From Rotaria macrura (lineage: Eukaryota > Rotifera > Eurotatoria > Philodinida > Philodinidae), in assembly GCA_900239685.1 (NCBI GenBank), contig OENT01000798.1, forward strand, positions 1-64,000: 64,000 nt of DNA, in the 5' to 3' direction. This document shows, piece by piece, positions 50,801-64,000 of the stretch. The notes beneath the pieces were generated by a model that did not search any database, was not told the DNA's origin, and saw only the letters and a program-made list of their open reading frames with translations. The translations under genes and the position numbers were made by a program. Within the stretch, counting starts at the first letter, position 1. Every line of letters begins with the position of its first letter.

Positions 50801-53800
50801 TCATCAAAAGAAACATCAAGAAAATCCAAAAAAGTCAAACTACCAAAATTATCATCAACATCGACAGGTGGAATTGAATCAACTGGAGATGGTGATGAAT
50901 CAACGACGAATAGTCAATCAACTCCTATGAATCTTAATCAAAATGCTGAAAGGCCGCCGACTCCTCCACCCATTGTACATGTATCAAAATTTCCGTTTGT
51001 TCCTCCGATGAAATCTTCACCATCATCACCATCAGTTAATCTAACTTATACACCGAAGTCGAGTGGTACACTCAAGACAACCTTATCACATACGGGTAAT
51101 AGGCGCAAAAGTTCAACTACACCCACCAATGGTGGCAATCAACCGAAGAATAATCAAACTTGTATTAGTGCAACACCGTCCACAGGATTTCGTCAACAAC
51201 CAACATCAACTCCATTGTCGACAGGACCCTTGGGGACGATGTTTTCATTTCCACCAACTACACCAACTGCTCCGACACCTTCTTCATCAGCTGGTACCGA
51301 TTATTTAGATAAACGTGCAAGAACTGTTCAAAGACGACGAATTGATCCAGTCGTTAGTTTTGCTACTTTACTTGAAACTATTCTTAATGAACTTCGCGAT
51401 ATGCCCGAGGTAAGATTCACATTTATCATATGTTGATAAGACTTGTTTTCATATTGCTGCTTGTTTTCATATTGAAACTAATTCATACAAGATTTATAAA
51501 TGTGCAAAGTTTCATATTTAAGTTTCGAGGTTCAATCTCAACAACACATTGATGAACGTAGTAAAAGCGCCATAGTGTAATTAGATCTTCAGTGATACTC
51601 AGATCTCTGTAGAGTTTTTACCTGAACAGTACGCAGTATCTTTAACCACAGAAAAAGTACCGAATTGAAATCTTATACTAACTCTTCTTTGGAATCAGTT
51701 CTTTGTGAGCATGTTCCGTAGTATTTGATGCCTAGATGCTGCACTCATCTCTTTTGATCTAAACATAGAAGACTTCATCAACATCTAGACAGTATTCGTG
51801 AAGGTATTTCTGCGTAGCCGTATGGAATTAGTTCTAGTAAGATTAGATAATATGTACTATAATTTACATCCTGCAGTTACTTGTTTTTGTTTCGAAGTGT
51901 TTATTTTCTAGTTAAATCGTACAACGAAATCTTGATGTTTAACCTAGAAGATGTTCCTAATCAATTTTTAAATTGAGATTCTCGAATATTTTTTATCATG
52001 AGATACAGATGATGACGATGATGATGAATTCTATTCAATAAATATGATGTGCTCTACTACCAGTATTTTATTTATAGAAAATTTGCATTGCGAAATCTTA
52101 TTTTGACTGCGATCTTAATATAAAATGTACGTTTTATTGCTAAAGTTCACTTGTATGACTAGAATGTAAGAAAAACAAAGTTATGACAAGAAAATTTGAC
52201 AAGTTTTATCTCTGATCCGTACGATATACTGAATGAGTTTAGATTCTTGTCAACAGCTATTGATTAAATAATGAAACAGTTTTTGGCTAAGTATTACTTG
52301 CATTTTGCTTGCGTTGATTGAACTGTATGTTTGATATGTTCAGAAAAAAAGTCTCTCTTGGAATTAGTCTAATACTAGTTAGTAGTTGATCTAAATTTTA
52401 TAACAAGTTTTGACGACGAGAGTTGTTCATTCATTGTTTATAGTCATCAATCTACTGACATGAATGATTATTTTTCTCATTATCATCTAAAGTTCATCTG
52501 ATAGAAATGTTTCTCTTTTCCTAGGCAATAATGTTTTTATCACCAGTGAACTCACGTACATATCCTGCTTACTATGAAGTAATAAAAAATCCGATGGATT
52601 TACAAAAAATTCGTCAACGTGTTCTGTCACATATGTATGAAACTCGTGAAGGATTTCTAAATGATATTCGACAATTAGTCGAAAATAGTCGTCAATTTAA
52701 TGGTGAACATGATCAAATAACTCGTGATGCTCAAACAATATTTGCTGCTTGTTTTCAAAAATTTGCAGCTGTACGTCAAAAAATGAAATATTCTTCTTTT
52801 CTTGAATTTGATCGATATATTATTAATTTTTTCTTTGATTTTGTAAGAATGAAGATAAACTAATGAAATTAGAAAAAGCAATAAATCCCTTATTAGATGA
52901 TGATCGTGTTGTTGCTATATCATATTTATTTGAACGTATATTAAGCGAGCATTTAATGAATGTTGAAAATTCTTGGCCATTTCATCATGCTGTTAATAAA
53001 GTTCGTTTCAAAGATTATTATGATATTGTCAAAACGCCAATGAATTTAGAAAAAATTAAAACTGTAAAAACAATTTGTATTTTTCATGATGCACCGAGAA
53101 AAACGATTTGTATTTATTTTAGAATATACTGAAACATACATATCGTTCACGTGCAGCTATGCTAAATGATGTTAATCTACTTTATACAAATAGTGTTCAA
53201 TACAACGGTGAACCACATCCTGTTACAGCAACAGCAGCAAAAATTGTGCAAACATGTAAAGAACAATTCGAAGAACATGCAGAACAATTTGAGGCACTTG
53301 AACGAAACCTTTTACAACAATCATCAGGCTTAAGCAGAGCAACAAATCAGTCACTAAACGATGATGATTGGCAACAGATGATTACGAGCGACTCACTTAG
53401 TAACTTTACATTCAATCAAATAATCGAAGGTATTAATCATAGCAGACAGAGTTTTGACTGTTTTCGCATTTTTCAACATGAAATCTTCATTATAATATAA
53501 AAAGCTTATAGGAATTAAATAAGATTGTCAATGAGCTACGCACAGTCGTCTGTTTTCACTTTCCGATTTTTCATAACTTATCAATTCGACGCGACAAGAA
53601 ACTAGCAGTTTCGAACTCATTTTTATTCTAATTCGTTGTTGAATCATAATAGTAAAGTACTCGAGAACAAAACAATAAAGATTTTTCACGAAAAATAGAT
53701 TCTCTTTATAGTCTTTACAACTTTGACAATAGATTTTCATTATTGTTCAAAATAAATTACCGTTATCCATGTAGAACGGATGAGTATTCATCCTGTAAAC

Positions 53801-54946
53801 ATTCTAAATTAATTAGTTTGATTGTCTTGTTGTGCAAAAACCAAAACATTCTATCTGACCTTTTGCCTTACATATATCTATTCAACTTCACTACTAAACT
53901 CTGCTAAGATATTATCATTCCTGTAAGAATCAATTTTATTCATTAGATATCTGTTTCTGATAAGAATTAAATCAAAACTTTGTCTAGCCAAAGTAATCTC
54001 TGCAAGATTGAAGTCATTCTAGGATCTACATGGCTCCTCACACATTCCCATCTAGACGGTCCCACTGATATCCACCGTAGCATTCTGCATTGCCGGGGTA
54101 ACAACATTCATACTATCAATTCGAATGACGACGTACTTCATATATCCTAGAAACAGATTACTGATATAGGTTTTTTCTTTTCAGATTTTTTGTGCAATCG
54201 GCAAAGGTGGAGGGAGTTGAATATTTCTATCCTTTATTTTATTTTTCCGTGTCTCTCTGAAATCGTGTATTAAAAATAGACCATTTTCTGAAAGGCTTAA
54301 AATTTCTATGCACAATCTATACGATTAAGTATGAATTTGTCATGAACGTATCGATCGAGATAGGTATCGATTCTATGTGTGTCATGATAAATCTAGAAGA
54401 CAATGTTTCAATTTTTTCTTGATTGATATATTTGCTAATTCCCATATAATTTAGAAACTGATGAAAACAATGATCTTAAAAGTCCAACAGCACTTGGTAT
54501 GTCACTTGAAACATTCATCTCACGTGATCTGGCAGTTATAGAAAATAATATGCAAGCGATGGAAACTGAACGAAAAGACTACGATGATGATGATGATGAA
54601 CAAAATCCAACAGCTGAAGGAATTACAACAGAAGATATATTGGGTACAAAATATATACACAACAGGGAAAACATAATTGTCTATTTTTATTTTCATAGGT
54701 AATATAAGTGAATCGGATATGTCTGACGATGATAATGATACACGACATTCGTCATCAATGTTTAAATCTAAAAGTCAACAAGATGTAGCCAATGATTCGA
54801 ATAACATTACGAATGAAGCATTGTCATCTTCATCAAAACATCGTCATCATAAACATTCAAAAAAGCGATTGAAAACATCTCATTCTCATACAACAACAAC
54901 AACAACGGATGCAGCAGCGCTACAACTATCTGAAGATGAACTCTAA
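41891..54946 (+). CDS. TAF1: Transcription initiation factor TFIID subunit 1
   Basis: TAF1 is the scaffold of TFIID, contacting TBP, TAF7 and core-promoter DNA. 26 exons, all phases matching: 41891-42046, 42098-42196, 42272-42361, 42420-42476, 42534-42945, 43005-43037, 43100-43200, 43865-44308, 44393-44566, 44639-44812, 44883-44987, 45082-45427, 45518-45649, 46167-46252, 46361-46507, 46585-46789, 46858-47129, 48247-48383, 48439-48976, 49034-49275, 50797-51409, 52525-52770, 52848-53063, 53123-53429, 54455-54643, 54699-54946. Product about 1,922 aa (human about 1,890). In order: acidic TBP-binding N terminus; [11 protein letters not shown] near 255; the DUF3591 core with [16 protein letters not shown]-type and [12 protein letters not shown] landmarks; a zinc knuckle [16 protein letters not shown] near 1240-1255; bromodomain 1 about 1490-1600 and bromodomain 2 about 1620-1740 with WPFHHAVN; an acidic tail ending LSEDEL. 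No key block is missing. Confidence 0.95.
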
Positions 54947-55022
54947 AATATTTTATTTTGTTTATATATATGCATATACATAAATATATTTCTTTCGTGT
55001 ATTTGAGTGGGTATGTGTGACA

Positions 55023-55028
55023 AATAAA
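55023..55028 (+). terminator. Polyadenylation signal(s) of TAF1
   Basis: AATAAA 77 nt after the TAF1 stop; a second copy lies at 55065-55070, only 23 nt before the start codon of the next gene. Both are within the 146-bp gap between the two coding regions. Confidence 0.5.
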
Positions 55029-55092
55029 CTGAAAGCCTAGAACAAAATTAATGAACTTTGATAAATAAAAAAACGTTTTTCTGCTTTTTAAG

Positions 55093-56709
55093 ATGACATC
55101 TGATTTACTTGATGTATTGATTATTGGTGGAGGTCTGTCTGGTCTTTCCGCTGGAAACTATTTGTTGGGCCACAATGTAAATAAATTTCTAATTCTTGAA
55201 GCTCGCGATCGTGTTGGCGGTCGAACATGGACAACAGATTATAAAAAGCATGCAGTTGACATCGGAGGCGCTTATGTTGGTCCATTTCAAAATCGTATTC
55301 TTCGGTTAGCACGAGAATTTAATATTCGTACTTATCGTATTGATTTCAATGGTACAAATGTATTAACATTGTCGAATGGAACTCGATCCGAATATAAAGG
55401 TGTCATACCAACTTCGCTTGGTGTATTTACATTACTTGATCTTAATAATTTACTATGTCGAACACAAGAACTATGTGAGAAAATATCAAATCTAACACCG
55501 TGGTCAAATGACAGTTTATCTTTGAAATATGATCGAATGACTGTAGAAGATTGGCTCAATACTTTAGCTGAAACTGATGAAGCAAAACAAGTTTATCGAG
55601 CAGCTACTAGATCTATACTTTGTGTCGAACCCAGTGAAGTTTCAATGTTTGCTTGGTTGTCCTATGTCAATAATGGATTAGGCATCATGCGTTTGTGTGA
55701 AGTTGAAAACGGAGCTCAAGAGCGCAAATTCTATGGTGGATCACAACAAATATCGAATCGATTACGTGAAAAACTTGGTGATGAGCGAGTTTTACTTAAT
55801 CATGTTGTTAAACATATTGCATGGTCGACGACCGAAAATCTAGTTAAAGTTACGTGTGATAATAATCAAGTATTTTCATCTCGTCATGTAATCATTGCTC
55901 TAGCACCATCACTCTATAAAACAATTCGATTCGAGCCTGAACTACCAGCAAAAAAACGTGAAGCAACTGAACGAATGTATATGGGTTCAATAATCAAAAC
56001 TATAACGGTTTTTAAACGACGATATTGGAAAGAAAACGGATTTTCTGGTAGTGTACTAGATACATCGAAACTATTAAATCCGGTGGTATTTTCCCTTGAT
56101 GATTCATCTGAAGAACATCAATTTTATGCTATTATGGGTTTTGTCGTTGCTGAATCAAGTCGACAATGGGCAAAGCAAACACGAGATGAACGTTGTCGAG
56201 CTATTTGTGACCAATATGCTCGAGCGTTCAAATGCGATGATATGATTGCGGGTTGCACTGATTATATTGAACAAAACTGGTCGGCGGAGCAGTTTAGTGG
56301 TGGTTGTTATACTGATATAATGCCAAAAGAAGTATTATCCTCACTACGCGAACAATTATGGACGCCATGTGGGGATAATGGTCAATTGGTATTTGCTGGT
56401 ACTGAGTTAGCAACACGCTTTTCCGGCTATATGGATGGAGCTGTACAGGCAGGTGAACGAGCCGCATTTAATATAATAACAAAATATATGAATATTAATG
56501 ATGAAAATTCACCATTGGAATGGATCGAAGAAGAACCCGTGGATGACAGAGAAGTATGTCGATCATCGAATATTAATAAACTAATGTATGGTCCGTCAGC
56601 AATTGAAATGCTTTTGCCAAAAGCATCTACAGCCAAATTCATACTAAAAGTCACTTCTATAGGTTTGCTTGGATGTATAGCAATAATGATGAAATTAAAA
56701 TACTTCTAG
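55093..56709 (+). CDS. Flavin monoamine oxidase-like protein (FAD, membrane-anchored)
   Basis: A single-exon frame of 538 aa (human MAO 520-527). It starts with a dinucleotide-binding fold (IIGGGLSGLSAG, residues about 10-21) and the second FAD motif ARDRVGGRTW, then DIGGAYVGPFQNRI as in MAO. Near the end, SGGCYT places Cys405 at the position of the covalent FAD-binding cysteine (MAO-A Cys406), followed by FAGTELATRFSGYMDGAVQAG. The chain ends with a hydrophobic segment (about 515-534) and a short basic tail, matching the outer-mitochondrial-membrane anchor. It should oxidise amines to aldehydes with release of ammonia and hydrogen peroxide; which amine is not predictable. The ATG is preceded directly by CTGCTTTTTAAG, an acceptor-like tract, 146 bp after the TAF1 stop. 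No intron, unlike its neighbours. Confidence 0.88.
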   Translation: MTSDLLDVLIIGGGLSGLSAGNYLLGHNVNKFLILEARDRVGGRTWTTDYKKHAVDIGGAYVGPFQNRILRLAREFNIRTYRIDFNGTNVLTLSNGTRSEYKGVIPTSLGVFTLLDLNNLLCRTQELCEKISNLTPWSNDSLSLKYDRMTVEDWLNTLAETDEAKQVYRAATRSILCVEPSEVSMFAWLSYVNNGLGIMRLCEVENGAQERKFYGGSQQISNRLREKLGDERVLLNHVVKHIAWSTTENLVKVTCDNNQVFSSRHVIIALAPSLYKTIRFEPELPAKKREATERMYMGSIIKTITVFKRRYWKENGFSGSVLDTSKLLNPVVFSLDDSSEEHQFYAIMGFVVAESSRQWAKQTRDERCRAICDQYARAFKCDDMIAGCTDYIEQNWSAEQFSGGCYTDIMPKEVLSSLREQLWTPCGDNGQLVFAGTELATRFSGYMDGAVQAGERAAFNIITKYMNINDENSPLEWIEEEPVDDREVCRSSNINKLMYGPSAIEMLLPKASTAKFILKVTSIGLLGCIAIMMKLKYF

Positions 56710-56943
56710 TTGACGCAGTATTTTTCTATTCATATTACTGTGATTGAATTTAAAATACAGAAATTTTACTGTTTGATGTTCTTTTCACTGGTCATTGATT
56801 AGTTGAACCAGATTTTCAGTGCATATTTTTTTCTATCAAATAAATCACATGATTAATCAACTCTTTTGATTAAATGTTCTCATTTATAATATGGGACGGC
56901 TTCAAGTAGAATCAAATATTTCGTTAGGTCGATCATTATATAT
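56710..56943. other. 3' flank of the amine oxidase gene
   Basis: AT-rich. AAATAAATC at 56838-56846 is a possible poly(A) signal. Nothing else seen up to the hAT-type element. Confidence 0.4.
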
Positions 56944-56951
56944 ATCACACC

Positions 56952-57827
56952 TAGAGACCTGCGGGGGCCCCCGAACTCCGACTCCGATTCCGACGGATTC
57001 GGAGTCGGAGTCGGAGTCGGAGTTAAAAAACGAAAATTTTCGGAGTCGGAGTTAGTGGAATAAAATTTTTCGGAATCGGAGTCGGAGTCAATTTTATTGT
57101 CGGGGTTTATCGGAGTCCGATTAACCCCGAAAAATTATAATTGTGTGATAAATTTTCGCTATTTCACACGACAATATCCTCATTTTTCATGTTAAGAAGA
57201 AAAAAGATAAAATACAACGCTTGGTAATATAGTGAGATTCCACTTCATGACGAAAAACTGTCAAAATGGTTCATTTTGACAGTATGAGATTCGAATGATC
57301 GACCAAGGAAAACAATGCTATTTTTGAAGAAATACACTCTGCGAATCATTGACGAGAACTACATGAAAATATTGCTGCATTTGAGTAGAATTGAAGTGCT
57401 TCTCTTTTTCACGATTTTCCCAGATTCACTATTTTCATCTATCACCTTTTGAAATTCGTTTTTTCTCAAACACCTATTAGTCATTTTATATTTTTCAGAG
57501 TACCATAAATGCAAAACTCAAAATTACTTCTTTGATTTTTCTTTGATTTTCATCAACGCATTTGTTTATCTAGTTTGATGTATTCAAAAATAAGCAATAA
57601 AATATACCAGAGGTCATCCATTTTCAATAATAATTTTTTGGAGTTTTCCGGAGTTTTTCGCAGTTTTTCGGAGTTGGAGTTGGAGTTGGAAAAAAATATT
57701 TTTCGGAGTCGGAGTCGGGGTCGGAGTCAGCGAAATGAAGTTTTTTCGGAATCGGAGTAGTGACTGAAAAAATTTTTGGAGTCGGAGTCGGGTTTCGGAA
57801 TAAAAAAATTGACTCCGCAGGTCTCTA
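56952..57827. mobile_element. Non-autonomous hAT-type element with GGAGTC arrays
   Basis: 876 bp bounded by inverted termini TAGAGACCTGCGG / CCGCAGGTCTCTA, with an identical 8-bp sequence ATCACACC on each side (56944-56951 and 57828-57835). An 8-bp duplication and a TAGAG terminus are hallmarks of the hAT superfamily. Subterminal zones (56974-57125 and 57630-57812) consist largely of GACTCCGACTCC on the left and GGAGTCGGAGTC on the right, that is, the same motif in opposite orientation. The middle is plain AT-rich sequence. There is no transposase. Perfect duplications suggest recent movement. Confidence 0.9.
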
Positions 57828-57835
57828 ATCACACC

Positions 57836-58356
57836 TTAGTTCAGTTTCAAGTTCATATTCGTATTTAAATGCAGAACTAAGGTTCTCATCGATCGATGTC
57901 GCTAGTTACCGATGCCATGCAATGATTAAACTTTGAAATGAAAAACATTTTTAGAAGAAAAACCAATGTTAACAATGAAAATCAAAAAAACATTTTTCGC
58001 GAAAATATAGAAAACCGATTGCAATAAAATTGTAATTATGACTGATTGAATCGTTTCTTTTTCAATCAATGATGAATGAGTCATCAAACATCAAAACGAA
58101 TGCACGCATGCATGCATACACATTATTTTAAGCTTTAGTTTGTTGTTTTCGGACGATCCATAATCTTTTTTTAAATACTTCGTTCCACTCTATTACTTAT
58201 TTTAATCACATCTGCCATCTTAATATATATATATTTATATAGCTAATAGATTCACACTGTACTCCATGCAATGGACAAGTACACATTTAACACGAAAACA
58301 AAGGCTCTACTTTTCTAGATTTATCTAAGCTTTTCTATTCTCAAATTTTGCTATCA
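57836..58356. other. Intergenic stretch before the MBT gene
   Basis: Non-coding. An AT dinucleotide-rich tract lies near 58221-58242 and CATGCATGCAT near 58105-58118. The MBT gene promoter is presumably here. Confidence 0.4.
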
Positions 58357-61677
<3,321 letters not shown>

Positions 61678-64000
61678 ATTACATTGAATCGAATGTAAGT
61701 TGCAAACTTATCGGTTCATAGATATTGCTCGATTCGAATAGATTCATGCATAGAAATAACATTTGACTTCATCTTATGAGTGTGAATGAGAATTCGACGT
61801 GAAGCCTAGGATCAACGAGTGAGGATTATTTCAATGAAAATATTCCAAAACAAAACACATTAAATAGCCACTTCTAAATTTAAAAAAGTATATCTAAATA
61901 GACGCTGATAGTCAAAAAAACTTCAATGATTCCTTCAATCAAAAAAATAGATCAAGTGAATTCATTTAAAAGCAGAAGTGTTCAAGAATTGATTTACACT
62001 AGACGAAAAGTTTTTCAAGCAGAAATTTTGCCAATGATTCGAAAAAATTTGTACGTTGTTTCGAACCTTCTCAATTACAAGTGTTCGAATAATAGTTTGT
62101 CTCCTACTAACATTGCTGATTAGAATAATACTGCGTGACACCTATTGTGAACGCTATGAAAAATTGAATTTTTGAAGTATCCTTGAGGCTTGCCAAAAGA
62201 AATAGGTCTGAATGAAAGTAGTTTATCGGGCGTGCCAACAAATTTCAATGTCATTATGCCAGAGCATTTGAATTTTGTTTTCTTAATATTAAACCGCTCA
62301 AACAAAAACCCAGTTCAATAATACAATTTGAAACTTAATTTTTTGAATGTCATTCGATAAGTGCAACTTAACTGACACACAAATATTCTCCATTTGAATA
62401 GTAATAGCGTAAAAATGCGATTTTATTTCATGGATTTTCTACGCCGTTAGATCTCACCAAATGCACGTAGTATCACATTAACATCTAATTATTGAATATA
62501 CTATCTAGGTACTTAGTTCCTTCCATATACGCAAGCAACGACAACATATCTGGTATATTGCATTTTTTTTCATGTTCTGACAAAAAAAAATCACACTTCT
62601 AAATCAAATGTAAATAGATTAGAAAATTTTCTGTAAATCTTGTGATGGTGACTAAACGAAAATTTGTCTTTCATTTTTTTTTCTTCTTCTTTTTTTCTTT
62701 CAAATTCGTATGTACACGCTCTACATCAAATGGCGATGTTCAAGTGTTTGAATTATTTTTCTTCGACGATTATTATTATTCAATCATTCTATTCATGAAT
62801 ATTTAACTACTTGAAAAAGTTGTATAGCACGATAAATTAAGATTTCACATGCTCTATGTATTTGTATAGAATTGAAACGAAACGTTTTTGTTTGTTCATT
62901 GAATCACCTTTGTTTTAATCGAACAAACTATGTTATTTCTTCTTTAAACATAATTCGACATCGAAACTAATCAAAAAGCCTATGCAACACTCTGTGCCTT
63001 ATGTATTCATCATCTTGTAATGCGATTACATGAAGAAAATTCATTAAGAAACAGTAACGTTTCGTTTCAAATCTAGTTTTTTCCTTGATATGAAAAGCTT
63101 CCGAGAAAGTTAAATATTCATTAAGATGAGATCGATGAATAAATCTCTCGTGTGATATCAATCGAAATAAAACGAATACAAAATATGACGTTTATTTTCT
63201 TCTGTTGGATTATCTCTACATACGTATATTTAAAATGATGTAGAAAAACCATACACGTCTTCGATAAGAATGTTTATTATATTCTAATGTTTCGCATTGA
63301 CAGCAGGTGTTTGTTTCTTTTTTCTCTTCTGACATTTGTTTCTTTCGTCATTATTCGGTTCTTATTCTGTGATGTATTGAAATGTATTTGGGTGTGGTTC
63401 CAATTAGTGATTGAATTAGTCAAAGCATTACTCATTTGTTGACTTTCGTTGATCACTATACTATTCTATTTTCCTTTATTTGTATGTGTTCTCTTTACAG
63501 AACAGTTCTCCATGGTGCATGGATTAATTATTGTATGCATTTCTTCCATTCTTCTTTCTTATTCCTTTATGATAATCTCTCATTTTGTTTAGTCAACACG
63601 GTAGAATCGTAATTGTCTGTCTAGAATGAACAAAAAAAACTAATAAATAAAGATAAACATTATCGTTCGTCAATACTTTTTCATGAATATGTAAAAACAA
63701 TGGGAACTAATGATTTGTGCCATTACGATATTCTTTCATCCCGCTATTGATATGATGGAAATATCACACGGTCGAAAGGAAAGGGGGAATTGATGACAAT
63801 TATATCAATGCATAAGACTTGATTCTATTTATAGAAAAATGTGCTATTGATATTCTTTGAATGAAATGATCGATTTAAAGAACATATCTTTTGGAAAAAA
63901 TGTTTCCTTACAGTCTATTTTAGTTAAGGTCTTTGTGACATTTGCGTACAATTTTAACTTTTATCGAAATAACAAATATCGACAAATCACTACTTCTCAC
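61678..64000. other. 2.3-kb stretch without a gene
   Basis: AT-rich, with T-rich and A-rich runs (62568-62590, 62676-62700). Open frames of 61-65 residues show no domain or splice-consistent partner. It may hold UTR or promoter sequence of genes beyond the window. Confidence 0.45.

Overview
This is eukaryotic nuclear DNA: AT-rich, with compact multi-exon genes, mostly short introns (down to about 46 nt) with GT..AG borders, and animal-type proteins. The gene set (TAF1, FBH1, TATDN2, an L3MBTL2-like MBT protein, a mitochondrial-type amine oxidase), together with an F-box/leucine-rich protein of a style common in bdelloid rotifers, points to an invertebrate, most likely a bdelloid rotifer. That placement is inference from style; no lineage marker was searched.

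Layout. 1-1.5 kb: non-coding, holding a full tRNA-derived SINE with poly(A) tail and target-site duplication. 1.5-8.4 kb (minus): FBH1, the F-box UvrD-type DNA helicase, rebuilt here as 20 exons. 8.7-12.8 kb (plus): a SOCS-box protein starting head-to-head with FBH1, 245 bp away. 14.3-18.8 kb (plus): TATDN2-like nuclease. 20-31 kb: an accessory block without genes, packed with non-autonomous mobile elements, each saturated with its own short near-palindromic motif, plus a 312-bp-arm inverted repeat. 31.7-33.5 kb (plus): type II membrane glycosyltransferase-like protein. 34.6-36.3 kb (plus): intronless F-box protein, tail-to-tail with a small unknown gene on minus (36.3-36.9 kb). 38.66-38.92 kb: a 65-residue protein with a CDCA3-like motif. 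41.9-54.9 kb (plus): TAF1 in 26 exons, followed after 147 bp by an intronless amine oxidase (55.1-56.7 kb). 56.95-57.83 kb: a hAT-type non-autonomous element with perfect 8-bp duplications. 58.4-61.7 kb (plus): four-MBT-domain protein. 61.7-64 kb: no gene seen.

The genes are mainly housekeeping: transcription initiation (TAF1), chromatin reading (MBT protein), recombination control (FBH1), nucleic-acid turnover (TATDN2) and ubiquitin ligase adaptors (FBH1, SOCS-box protein, F-box protein). They do not form one pathway. The most unusual content is the 20-31 kb block: several unrelated element families share one design (short inverted termini, subterminal arrays of a private 6-10 bp motif in both orientations, no coding capacity). 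One family, with CCCAGGTC termini, is present five times, each copy flanked by a 2-bp A/T direct repeat.

Exon borders were chosen by hand from splice signals, reading-frame phase and remembered family similarity; the phases of the genes listed with exon coordinates were checked and agree.
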